NCBI GenBank assembly: GCA_002364615.1
Contig: DEYP01000006.1
Coordinates: forward strand, 1-32,130
Direction of reading: 5' to 3'
Length of the DNA stretch: 32,130 nucleotides
Source of the DNA: Arsukibacterium sp. UBA3155
Lineage (GTDB): Bacteria > Pseudomonadota > Gammaproteobacteria > Enterobacterales > Alteromonadaceae
In this document: positions 25,008 to 32,130 of the stretch, piece by piece
How the letters are laid out: each line of letters opens with the position of its first letter
Numbering within the stretch: the first letter of the stretch is position 1
The notes under the pieces: model-generated
The model's input: only the letters and a program-made list of their open reading frames with translations
Told to the model about the DNA's origin: nothing
Database searches by the model: none
Made by a program: the position numbers and the translations under genes

Positions 25008-27683
25008 TTAGAACTGGTAGGTTGCACGGACGAAACCGCGGCGCCCCAGCAGATCATATGTCATTACATCGGTGTTGGCATCGTTCCATGACGTCAGGTA
25101 CGGTGCTTTTTTATCAAAGATGTTGTCAACACCCAGGCTAAGCGTCAACGCATCACTGTAGTACCACGAGGCTGATACATCAGAATAGGTAACTGAACCG
25201 ACTGATTTACCCAGCGGGTCGAAATCCGAGCCGTTAACGTCATCGGCACTGCCGATATAACGCAATGAATAGCTCGCTGACCAGTCATCTGTCATCACGC
25301 TGTAGCTGAAGTTACTCCGCCATTCAGTGTAACTACCCTGGTCTTCGGTAATAAAACCCACCTTATCAATGGTTGGCTGACCTTTAAACGGTGTGCTTTC
25401 ATGCTTCAGTAAACGGGTGATATCCAAACTCGCCCGGCTGCTCAAACCAAATAAGGTAAATTTATAAGCCGTGTTCAGGTCGATACCACTGACGGTTTCT
25501 ACTGCAGCATTCACCGGGCGCTGATTCAGCTCATTAACCTGGTGTGTTACCGGATGCCGGGTAAAGGTATCGCAGAATTTCGCATTGCCGATAGGGTCTT
25601 CGTAGCATAACCGCAGCATATCGGAACCATTGACTGATGTAATAGCTTCGTCGATTTTAATGTTGAAGTAATCTATCGTCGCGGAAAAACCGTCAAGGAA
25701 CTCGGGCTGCCATACGATACCTACCGTAGTGGTGTCAGCCGTTTCTGGCTCCAGCCTGGGGTTGCCACCAACACTGGTTAAAATTGTCGTGCCGTCCTGT
25801 ACAAAATCTGCCGGTACACCGGCCGCCAGACAATTTGCCGCTATGGTGCCAGTAGCATTTTCACAGGGGTCTATCGTGCGCAGGTTTTCGCCATTAGTGC
25901 CGCCAAACAGTTCTGTAATCACCGGCGCGCGGAACGCGGTAGAACGCACAGCCCGCAGCATCAGGCTGTCGTTAACATTCCAGGTTAAACCCATTTTGTA
26001 GGTGGTTTCCGCACCTGCAGTGCTGTAGTCAGAGTAACGCGCCGCCAGCTCAACCGACAATCGCTTGGCTAAATAGGTATCAGCCAATATTGGCACCGAT
26101 AGTTCGCCAAATACTTCTTTTACATCATAGCTACCGCGGATCGGGTCTTCTAAGCCGTTACGCAATACAGTAGAGTCCGGGTCGCGCCAGCCTGTTTCGC
26201 TGCGACTTTCTGCACCAACAGCAAAACCAATACCTCCGGCCGGCAACTCGTACAAATAGCCATTCATATTCAATGACCAGGTGCGCATTTCATTACCACC
26301 TGTGCCCTCACGGCGGTATTTTACATAGTCAATAACGTCCTGCGTCAGCTCGTTTTTACCAAACCAGTCACCACAAGGAATGCCATTGCTGTTGTCATAG
26401 GTACAAATGCTGTCGTCCAGCGTATGCGCTGCACGGTCAGGGTCAATGTCGAAAGTCCAGCCATCAGTACCGGTATTACGGCCATAGTTGTAAGACAAGT
26501 CCCATTCCCAGCCATTGTCTAGTACGCCGGTTAGTCCCGTTACAATGCGAATGGTATTGGTTTCCTGGAAAAAGTAAGGCGCGCCCAGTTCGGTGTTGCG
26601 CCGGCGTAAAAACTCCAAATCCTGACCGGTAGGGTTGTACTGGAAATCGGCATCGACTTTAATACCGGCAAAACCATTGCGGGGCGTCACGATTTGCTCG
26701 CCCTGGCGATTAGCGTAACTTGCTTCTACAAACAACTGCACCGAGTCATTGATATTGTAGTTAGCAAAGCTGGATAGATTTATCCGCTCCATCGGGCTTA
26801 CGGCGTTTAGGTAGGGAATATAGTTAAAGCTATGCAACGCGCCATTATAGGGGCCGTAGTTATTGCCGTTAGTGGCGGTATCCGGGTCCTGGTTAAACTG
26901 CACCTGAGTACCGTCAGCCAATAACGCACGGCCACCTTCACTGGTGCTGCTGCCAAAACACTCAAAGGTGCCTTCTTCCGTACCGTACTTAGAGCAGGCA
27001 ATACGATCAGACTGGCGCACCGCAGAGGTGTTGCCGTAACTCAAATTGACAACCACATTGCCCTTATCAAATTCGCCGCCCAGTGTCAGGCTCAGATCCT
27101 GATTTTCGGCATCGCCCTTATCTGCCATGCCCGCTTTTACACTGAGCTCAGCGCCGCTGAATGCTTTTTTAGTGATGATATTCACCACACCGGCGACCGC
27201 ATCAGCTCCGTACACAGCCGAAGCACCATCTTTTAATACTTCGATTCGTTCAATCATCGCTGTCGGTATCATATTTAAATCCACCGAACTATTGGCACCG
27301 GTTCCCCCGCCGACCACGCGGCGGCCATTTAACAATACCAGGGTGCGCTTAATGCCCAGGCCACGCAAATTGACCTGAGCCGTGCCATAACCACCACTGG
27401 TCCAGTATGCGTTAGTTGCATTACCGGCCACGCCGGCTGAAAACGACATTTCCTGCAGCAGGTTTTCTACATTGGTAATGCCTGATGCACTGATATCCGC
27501 TGACGATATAACCGATACCGGACTGGCGGTTTCAATATCGGTACGTTTAATTTTTGAGCCGGTAATTTGAATACGTTCAACCGGATCACTGTCTTGTGCC
27601 TTCGTTTGCGCGGAAACTGCCACTGCACCGGCCATCAGCATCGCGGTATATACACGACTAGGCGTCAAATTTATTGCTGTCAT
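25008..27683 (-). CDS. TonB-dependent outer-membrane receptor
   Basis: This 891-aa receptor imports a ligand across the outer membrane using TonB energy. The signal peptide runs to about residue 30. ERIQITGSKIKRTDIETASP then opens the plug domain, including NLRGLG...LVLLNGRR and the ASAVYGADAVAGVVNIITK motif. A 22-strand barrel follows and ends RGFVRATYQF. There is no N-terminal signalling (STN) domain, so it is not an ECF-type transducer. It belongs to the large Alteromonadales-style receptor group whose substrates range from siderophores to peptides and glycans. The neighbouring PepSY reductases favour a metal chelate. AGGAG precedes the ATG. Confidence 0.9.
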   Translation of the reverse strand: MTAINLTPSRVYTAMLMAGAVAVSAQTKAQDSDPVERIQITGSKIKRTDIETASPVSVISSADISASGITNVENLLQEMSFSAGVAGNATNAYWTSGGYGTAQVNLRGLGIKRTLVLLNGRRVVGGGTGANSSVDLNMIPTAMIERIEVLKDGASAVYGADAVAGVVNIITKKAFSGAELSVKAGMADKGDAENQDLSLTLGGEFDKGNVVVNLSYGNTSAVRQSDRIACSKYGTEEGTFECFGSSTSEGGRALLADGTQVQFNQDPDTATNGNNYGPYNGALHSFNYIPYLNAVSPMERINLSSFANYNINDSVQLFVEASYANRQGEQIVTPRNGFAGIKVDADFQYNPTGQDLEFLRRRNTELGAPYFFQETNTIRIVTGLTGVLDNGWEWDLSYNYGRNTGTDGWTFDIDPDRAAHTLDDSICTYDNSNGIPCGDWFGKNELTQDVIDYVKYRREGTGGNEMRTWSLNMNGYLYELPAGGIGFAVGAESRSETGWRDPDSTVLRNGLEDPIRGSYDVKEVFGELSVPILADTYLAKRLSVELAARYSDYSTAGAETTYKMGLTWNVNDSLMLRAVRSTAFRAPVITELFGGTNGENLRTIDPCENATGTIAANCLAAGVPADFVQDGTTILTSVGGNPRLEPETADTTTVGIVWQPEFLDGFSATIDYFNIKIDEAITSVNGSDMLRLCYEDPIGNAKFCDTFTRHPVTHQVNELNQRPVNAAVETVSGIDLNTAYKFTLFGLSSRASLDITRLLKHESTPFKGQPTIDKVGFITEDQGSYTEWRSNFSYSVMTDDWSASYSLRYIGSADDVNGSDFDPLGKSVGSVTYSDVSASWYYSDALTLSLGVDNIFDKKAPYLTSWNDANTDVMTYDLLGRRGFVRATYQF

Positions 27684-27755
27684 TAAATGTTCTCCTGAGT
27701 AGCATCTGTACCAGCTGAGGCCGGAAATTATTATAAGGTCGCTGCCTGCTTAAAT

Positions 27756-27784
27756 GTTATACAACAGCATACCGGTATATACAA
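27756..27784 (-). promoter_or_regulatory. candidate receptor promoter with HutC-type operator on its -35
   Basis: The minus strand reads TTGTAT, 17 bases, TATAAC (27761-27756). The palindrome TGTATATACC (27783-27774) overlaps the -35. It matches the HutC half-site pattern TGTA-N2-TACA at all but the last position. Confidence 0.45.
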
Positions 27785-27847
27785 CATCGGTATTGAAAAT
27801 AATTTCATTATATTTGCGACAGAAAACTCGGTTGAACTGACTAAAAA

Positions 27848-27875
27848 TTGACAGCATAGCCATGTGGTATATACT
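27848..27875 (+). promoter_or_regulatory. regulator promoter with HutC-type operator on its -10
   Basis: TTGACA (27848-27853, perfect consensus), 16 bases, TATACT (27870-27875). The palindromic GTATATAC (27867-27874) covers the -10, which predicts autorepression of the GntR/HutC-type gene downstream. Confidence 0.6.
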
Positions 27876-28052
27876 GGCACGGTGTTGCTGACATGTTACT
27901 TATGCGACAAGCCTAATTAACGCCAACCAGGCCCCAAAAATCTGTTGGCGGCAGCGCAATGCAGTATAGAATGACCGGGTTCGCACTGAAGTGTCATGAG
28001 TTAGCTGAATACGCACTTCGAACTTATTGTTTGTAGGTAATATGGACATTGC

Positions 28053-28757
28053 ATGAAGCTGCCAAAGTATCGTCTTATTTCGAATGAGATTAAAAAGAAG
28101 ATAAGCGCCAGCTTATGGAAAGCGGGCTCTCAGATCCCGTCGGAAACCGAACTGGCTAACCACTTTTCTGCCAGCCGGATGACGGCACGCAAAGCCGTCG
28201 ATGAGCTGGTTAATAGTGGCGTGCTTGAACGCGTTGCCAGTGTCGGTACTTTTGTAAAGGAACCCGCCGCGCAAAGTTCATTACTGGAAATCCGCAATAT
28301 TGCCGATGAAATTCGCTCCCGCGGGCACGTACACAAGATGACAGTGTTAAGTAAACTGATGCTGATCCCAAACGATGCCATCGCATTTACCCTGTCACTT
28401 AACAGCAGAACGGTATATAAAATTATTATCGTGCACTGGGAGAACGATCAACCCATTCAGCTGGAAGAACGCTATGTTAATGCAGAGCGGGTACCACTGT
28501 TTTTACAGCAGGATTTCAGCAAGATCACTGCCAGCGAGTATCTGAACTCAATAGCACCGGTTACCGAAGCAGAAATAACGGTAGAAGCGGTGATGCCGAC
28601 GAAAATACTTAAACACAACCTGCAAGTGGACGATGGCGTACCCTGCCTGAAAGTCACCCGGATAACTCACTCTCATGGCCAGCCTATTTGCTACGCCGTG
28701 CTGTACCATCCGGCTAACCGGTTTAAACTGACCAGCCATTTAAATATCGTTAATTGA
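28053..28757 (+). CDS. GntR-family regulator, HutC subfamily
   Basis: This 234-aa repressor has an N-terminal winged helix (about 5-68) with the GntR pattern PSETELANHFSASRMTARKAVDELVNSGVLERV and VGTFV. The SRMT recognition helix spans about 41-48. A C-terminal UTRA ligand-binding domain (about 90-232) ends with the HutC-like RITHSHGQPICYAVLYHPANRFKLTSHL pattern. HutC proteins bind urocanate and repress histidine-degradation genes; no hut genes are visible here. The gene diverges from the receptor operon and two palindromes lie between them. It likely controls the receptor, the PepSY reductases and itself. The effector could be urocanate/histidine-like or a different small molecule. The ribosome site is weak. 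Confidence 0.88.
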   Translation: MKLPKYRLISNEIKKKISASLWKAGSQIPSETELANHFSASRMTARKAVDELVNSGVLERVASVGTFVKEPAAQSSLLEIRNIADEIRSRGHVHKMTVLSKLMLIPNDAIAFTLSLNSRTVYKIIIVHWENDQPIQLEERYVNAERVPLFLQQDFSKITASEYLNSIAPVTEAEITVEAVMPTKILKHNLQVDDGVPCLKVTRITHSHGQPICYAVLYHPANRFKLTSHLNIVN

Positions 28758-28976
28758 CAGACTATTAGGAAACGTTCTCGGCCAGGGTCTAAATAACTGA
28801 TCCTTACTCAGCTCCATCCGCTGTAAGCTATGATCGACTACCTGAAACGAAGCAGCGTTATCCGTAAAGTGCCCAAACTGATCTAGTAAATCATCCATTG
28901 TTTTGCAGCGGTGATTGTATTTTATAGCCTCTTCGCCTTTGTAGCAATGGCTCCCAACTCTCAACTTTACTAACAA
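28740..28976 (-). CDS. uncertain small open frame, possibly a gene remnant
   Basis: This 78-codon frame has a TTG start, no ribosome site and an 18-bp overlap with the end of the regulator gene. It is convergent with that gene. The product (MDDLLDQFGHFTDNAASFQ near the middle, PWPRTFPNSL near the end) reads like natural protein rather than random translation, but I do not recognise it. It may be the tail of a degraded gene at the junction between the receptor module and the AT-rich flank. Confidence 0.25.
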   Translation of the reverse strand: MLVKLRVGSHCYKGEEAIKYNHRCKTMDDLLDQFGHFTDNAASFQVVDHSLQRMELSKDQLFRPWPRTFPNSLSINDI

Positions 28977-29008
28977 TTTTAATGAGTTATCTAATTACAC
29001 TGGCCCAT

Positions 29009-29332
29009 CTAATGTGACGTCAGACTCATGGTGGCAATAATCAATTCATCATCCCATATCGGCATATCAACGTAAGAAAATAGGGCTTCTATCAGTTCGT
29101 TAAAGCCTGTATCCGTATTGTAATGCTGGACTGTATATATACACGTCAAGGTGAACAGCTTGTTCTTTTTGTGGTTGATTCTGGTCACCGGTGTCGTTCG
29201 TATATAATGAACTCCATATTGCTCAGAATATCGGATCCCATAGGCGTATTGGAAAGGTAGCTCCGGATCTTTAACCAGAAAATACTCTAATAAAATACCA
29301 GCATACCGTCTATTGATTATTCGTTTTGTCAT
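29009..29332 (-). CDS. unrecognised 107-aa protein downstream of the recombinase-like gene
   Basis: The ATG at 29332 lies 2 bp after the stop of the recombinase-like gene, so the pair is probably co-transcribed. The product is soluble, without signal peptide or transmembrane segment, basic at the N-terminus (MTKRIINRRYAG) and rich in Tyr. The middle (FQYAYGIRYSEQYGVHYIRTTPVTRIN) suggests beta strands. No family is recognised. Confidence 0.5.
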   Translation of the reverse strand: MTKRIINRRYAGILLEYFLVKDPELPFQYAYGIRYSEQYGVHYIRTTPVTRINHKKNKLFTLTCIYTVQHYNTDTGFNELIEALFSYVDMPIWDDELIIATMSLTSH

Positions 29333-29334
29333 AG

Positions 29335-30360
29335 CTAATCGAGCACATATTGCGATAAAATTTGATGGATAACAGGCCGAAACAAGATCTGTGTTTGTTG
29401 GCAAATTTGGTCGACACTTAGTCCGGCTTCATAGAGGTAAAAGACTGAAGCACGCTTCAGAACATGAATATGTAGCACTTCTCTTCCGACCTCCTGACAA
29501 GCCTTTGGCCAACATTCTTTGCTGAGCCAGCAATGGTTTATTTTCAACTTTTTGCCAAAAGGTGCGCCAAATACATAGCGGCTACTACCCGATTTTTTTC
29601 GCAGTTGAAAGAGAAGACGTCTAGCATAAGGGTCGATATATACCTCCCGCCCAGACAAAAAAAACGTTGTATCCTTTATGCTATAGTGTTTCCATTCAAG
29701 CTCTAACAACTCTTTTGAAGATAGCCCCGTATAATATTGCAATAAAAAAACCTCGCGATATTTTGATGGCACGTTATCGACTATTTGCAATATGTCTCTG
29801 TGACATAATGGCCTGGCATATTGTCCACCGTCGTCTGTTAGCACTAGTTTGAATGGCCTGGGAAATACATAGACTAGCGAAGCTTGATCTAAGACCGTGA
29901 AAACAAACTCCATCGCTGCAATGTAATTTGGTTTTGTAATTCCCTTTATAGTCTTGAGCATTTCTTTCAGTTTGAGGATGTTGTAACCCAGAATTTCATC
30001 AACCCGTTGCTCCCCCAAACATCCCATAATGCAAATCATTAAAATCTGCCCTAGTTCATCTGAACTACCTTGAAACTCATTCATTAGGAAATGCCTGAAA
30101 GTAGGTAGTCCTCGCCAACCTGGCGACAGAAATTTTGATTTTAATGCATTGATATAAAATACATTTTTACTGTAAGGAAAGTATTTTGCATATTCAAAAA
30201 CACCTGATTTCACTTCTTGATGTATTTTTTTTAAGGTAGTCTGCAAATACGTCCTGTGTTTCGGTGTATCTAAAAATTTTGTTTGCTCAGATAAGTGGCA
30301 CCCCATGATTTTTAGACGTAATACCAAATTACCTTCTGTATCACGGACAATAGGCTTCAT
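29335..30360 (-). CDS. tyrosine recombinase homologue lacking catalytic arginines
   Basis: This 341-aa protein has the layout of a phage/ICE integrase. An N-terminal arm-binding region resembles DUF3596 (GNLVLRLKIMG, LDTPKHRTYLQTTLKKIHQEV, GVFEYAKYFPYS, about 10-64). A central core-binding helix set (about 85-165) and a C-terminal catalytic-like fold (about 185-341) follow. The active site is degraded. The first arginine of TGLRxxEL is Ser214 (TGLSSKELLEL). The HxxR box reads H299-V-L-K302. No LGH motif is seen. A possible nucleophile, Y338, remains three residues before the end. GGAGG lies 6 bases before the ATG, so it is translated well. Either it is a dead integrase kept as a DNA-binding protein, or a divergent recombinase that I misalign. 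Confidence 0.7.
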   Translation of the reverse strand: MKPIVRDTEGNLVLRLKIMGCHLSEQTKFLDTPKHRTYLQTTLKKIHQEVKSGVFEYAKYFPYSKNVFYINALKSKFLSPGWRGLPTFRHFLMNEFQGSSDELGQILMICIMGCLGEQRVDEILGYNILKLKEMLKTIKGITKPNYIAAMEFVFTVLDQASLVYVFPRPFKLVLTDDGGQYARPLCHRDILQIVDNVPSKYREVFLLQYYTGLSSKELLELEWKHYSIKDTTFFLSGREVYIDPYARRLLFQLRKKSGSSRYVFGAPFGKKLKINHCWLSKECWPKACQEVGREVLHIHVLKRASVFYLYEAGLSVDQICQQTQILFRPVIHQILSQYVLD

Positions 30361-30438
30361 TTTATACCTCCATTAAGAACGATGCGCTTTTGGTGAAAAA
30401 CCGGTTATGATTAAAAACAGGCAACCCCCGGAGGACAG

Positions 30439-30663
30439 ATGTTCAGGTACCATTTAATGGCGTTAGTCGAAAAAAAATCATTTGATGATGGGCAACGCGT
30501 TACGATTAACGAGATTTCCGAGGCAACGGGGATACACCGAGCGACCCTATCAAAAATGATTAATAACCCTGGCTGTAATGTGACGCTAGATACCATTGAT
30601 CGCCTCTGTAAATTTTTCGAGGTTCCGGTCGAACACCTTATCGAGCACGTTCCCGACAAGTAA
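30439..30663 (+). CDS. XRE/Cro-type helix-turn-helix regulator
   Basis: This 74-aa single-domain DNA-binding protein has its helix-turn-helix at about 22-45 (TINEISEATGIHRATLSKMIN). The remaining helices (NVTLDTIDRLCKFFEVPVEHLIEHV) complete a Cro/C1 fold. GGAGG sits just upstream of the ATG. The 78-bp gap to the divergent recombinase-like gene must hold both promoters. It is likely a repressor of that gene and itself, as in many integrative elements. Confidence 0.85.
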   Translation: MFRYHLMALVEKKSFDDGQRVTINEISEATGIHRATLSKMINNPGCNVTLDTIDRLCKFFEVPVEHLIEHVPDK

Positions 30664-30678
30664 AGCCCACAGACAGCC

Positions 30679-30975
30679 TCAGTCAGGCCAACAATCCAAA
30701 GTCCGCTGGAGATGGTGTAGCAACAGACTTTTCACTTCTTTCGCTGGCAAATCCGCCAGAAAAGAATTGTGATGTGACGTCCCCGAAAGCCAGTTCAGAA
30801 GGGCGTCAGCATTACTCTTCTCATTGCCATTTCCGATGGCAACTATAAGGTTATGGCTGTGAGGATTGATCTGAAGTGACGCTAGCAAATAATCTCGCAC
30901 GTTATGTAAACGCCTCTGTTGTGATTTATGCTCGTACATTGACTGTAAAAACGTATTCGCCGAGATGCTCATCAT
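30679..30975 (-). CDS. unrecognised 98-aa protein
   Basis: The ATG at 30975 has AGGAG 6 bases upstream. The product is soluble and mostly helical, with a basic N-terminal helix (MYEHKSQQRRLHNVRDYLLASLQ), a His-rich middle and a C-terminal helix (EVKSLLLHHLQRTLDCWPD). There is no signal peptide. It is convergent with the XRE gene, ending 15 bp away. No family is recognised. Position suggests an accessory protein of the mobile element. Confidence 0.5.
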   Translation of the reverse strand: MMSISANTFLQSMYEHKSQQRRLHNVRDYLLASLQINPHSHNLIVAIGNGNEKSNADALLNWLSGTSHHNSFLADLPAKEVKSLLLHHLQRTLDCWPD

Positions 30976-31404
30976 AGAATTCTCCTGTATGAAACTCTGA
31001 CCATCCCTGGCGGACATAGAAATCCCTTCTTCAGCGCTTACTTAACCATTTTTAGTTAGCCCATTTAAATGTAGACTTAAATACACCAATGTCAAATATA
31101 GTCGACATTTTATTTTATGTGTACCTTTACTAGGCGTTAGAATGCGTGAGTAACACTGGGCAGTTTTCCTCACTTTCCAGAACATTGACTGATTAAAGAA
31201 TGCAGCGGATACAGGCGATCTTGTGGAGATGGTAGGATGGCTTTTCACCGTGATTTTAATAAAGAATAAAGAAAGTAACTGCTTTTAAATTGGTTATGTT
31301 GTTATTGAAATTTTGTAATTAACTTATAATAGACTGATTTAGCCGTGGTGGACGTTAGATTGTCAGGCCCGAGCACTACTCACCTCTAGTGCCGGCAAGC
31401 CGAA
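30976..31404. other. AT-rich region without a convincing gene
   Basis: A 68-codon frame on the minus strand (31042-31248) has no ribosome site and unconvincing composition. Near the right end a small hairpin is visible: CCG-a-GCACTA (31369-31378) with TAGTGC-CGG (31387-31395), loop of 8, one bulged A. It lies just before the replication-protein fragment. Nothing else is recognised. Confidence 0.4.
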
Positions 31405-31701
31405 ATGCATGCTAAGTTTTGCGCTGAATTAATACATAGAGAAGGGCTCAAAGCGGCTTTAGACTATTGCCAAAAACAAAATATTGAGCCTCCACAATTT
31501 TCACTTACTGCTGATTCTCACAACGCACACGTTCTTAGAGAAAAAGCAGCCAGAATGCTAAGTGAAATTAAATGGTGGAAAAGGCGATTAGGTAACAAAG
31601 CTGGGCGTGATTTTGAATATGGACAAATGCTGCAAGGGAAAGTGACGAATATAATCTCAGATGCGTCATTAAAATACTATTTGTCCAAGAAGCGTCGTTA
31701 A
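31405..31701 (+). pseudogene. fragment of a P2 gpA-like replication initiation protein
   Basis: The 98-residue frame contains KAARMLSEIKWWKRRLGNK followed by a G-x-V and ISDASLKYYLSKKRR pattern. This matches the segment of phage P2 gpA-family replication endonucleases around DEWWTHQLKGQ...ASKHAIRDVRARR. In P2 that segment lies well before the catalytic tyrosines, which are absent here because the frame stops directly after KKRR. It is therefore probably the remains of a prophage or satellite replication gene. A short standalone homologue is possible. No clear ribosome site is seen. Confidence 0.55.
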
Positions 31702-31904
31702 CTTGAAACTGAAAATATAACTAATTGAAACAAAGCGTTCTTAATTAAGTTGAAAAAAGTGATTGCTGCCGACTGAGCACTGGTAACTCAATTTGCTAAC
31801 GCTTGTTTCTTCATTAAATTTGAGTCGTTTCAATATTTAGTTTGCTTGGTTTTGTTGTTATATAAAATCACCAAAAATTTCTCTGCGTGACTGAGCGGCA
31901 CTGA

Positions 31905-32130
31905 TTAATGGCTATCTAACCTACCATCAACGAATGAAAGTGTGCTCTGATACTCGCTTAAAAGGCGATTGAAATCGTTATTTTTATAACGCTTTTGCCT
32001 TATTGCCGTTTTTAGTCTTTGGATTTCTTCCGGCGGTATTGCGTTGACAACTATCCCTTCAACATCAATACATACTCTATCAATTGCATCGATGAAGTCC
32101 TCGTCACGTTTTTCTAGTAGCGCTGTTTCG
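31905..32130 (-). CDS. C-terminal part of an unrecognised protein, continuing past the window
   Basis: The minus strand is open from the window edge to a TAA at 31905-31907, giving 74 residues that include KRDEDFIDAIDRVCIDVEG and PPEEIQRLKTAIRQKRYKN. It is charged and helical with plausible codon use. The start lies outside the window. No family is recognised. Confidence 0.5.
   Translation of the reverse strand, partial: ETALLEKRDEDFIDAIDRVCIDVEGIVVNAIPPEEIQRLKTAIRQKRYKNNDFNRLLSEYQSTLSFVDGRLDSH

Larger units (their letters stand above)
27684..28052. promoter_or_regulatory. divergent regulatory region between receptor and regulator genes
   Basis: This 369-bp AT-rich region has no gene. It contains two copies of GGTATATAC(A/T), at 27774-27783 and 27866-27875, each overlapping a promoter candidate described separately. 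A second receptor -10 candidate (TATAAT on the minus strand, 27730-27735) is also present. The regulator's leader would be about 170 bases long; I see no riboswitch-like structure in it. Confidence 0.55.

Noticed and set aside
28130-28381. Antisense frames within the regulator, pump and oxidase genes
   Set aside because: They mirror codon bias of the strongly supported genes on the other strand and lack ribosome sites.
31042-31248. 68-codon minus-strand frame as a gene
   Set aside because: No ribosome site, odd composition and no recognisable pattern.
1-32130. CRISPR arrays, tRNA or rRNA genes
   Set aside because: I saw no regularly spaced direct repeats, no tRNA-like cloverleaf and no rRNA sequence on either strand.

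Overview
The window looks like a metal-resistance and metal-handling island on the chromosome or a large mobile element of a marine or aquatic gammaproteobacterium. Large TonB-dependent receptors, HutC-type regulators and PepSY reductases suggest an Alteromonadales/Chromatiales-like host; this is inference from protein style only. Almost all genes from 2.3 to 19.9 kb lie on the minus strand and form a copper (possibly also silver) detoxification set.

Left edge (1-2.3 kb): a complete ISAs1-family insertion sequence interrupts or abuts a cupredoxin gene, of which only the C-terminal part survives. Next comes a tyrosine recombinase that has lost its N-terminal DNA-binding half. This is a worn mobile-element boundary.

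2.3-4.5 kb: a two-gene operon of an outer-membrane porin and a periplasmic diheme cytochrome c. Its promoter carries a perfect FNR/ANR palindrome. It also carries a copper-regulator box (CATGACA-N4-TGTAAT) that recurs, with identical spacing to a -10 element, in front of the cop operon.

4.5-11.1 kb: a CusCBA-type RND efflux operon. CusB is fused to a CusF-like domain and a His/Met-rich tail. A small secreted Cys-containing protein stands at the head of the operon.

11.3-14.4 kb: a copper P1B-ATPase with a degenerate metal-binding domain, a helical-bundle protein and a DUF2933 membrane protein.

14.7-22.2 kb: the operon copA (multicopper oxidase)-copB-copC-copD-SnoaL-like-DUF411, divergent from the two-component system copR-copS. 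CopRS probably controls the cop operon and the porin-cytochrome operon. RND export, ATPase export, periplasmic oxidation and periplasmic/outer-membrane sequestration together cover cytoplasm, periplasm and cell surface.

22.2-28.8 kb: a separate module made of a TonB-dependent receptor, two paralogous PepSY membrane proteins and a divergent HutC/GntR regulator. One PepSY protein is fused to an NqrF-like 2Fe-2S/FAD/NADH reductase. Two GGTATATAC palindromes, one lying on the -10 of a strong promoter for the regulator, fit HutC-type operators. The module reads as uptake plus reduction of a metal-ligand complex.

28.8-32.1 kb: a visibly AT-richer tail with a tyrosine recombinase homologue that lacks key catalytic residues, a small XRE regulator, several unrecognised small proteins and a remnant of a P2 gpA-like replication protein. 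This looks like mobile-element or prophage-derived DNA.
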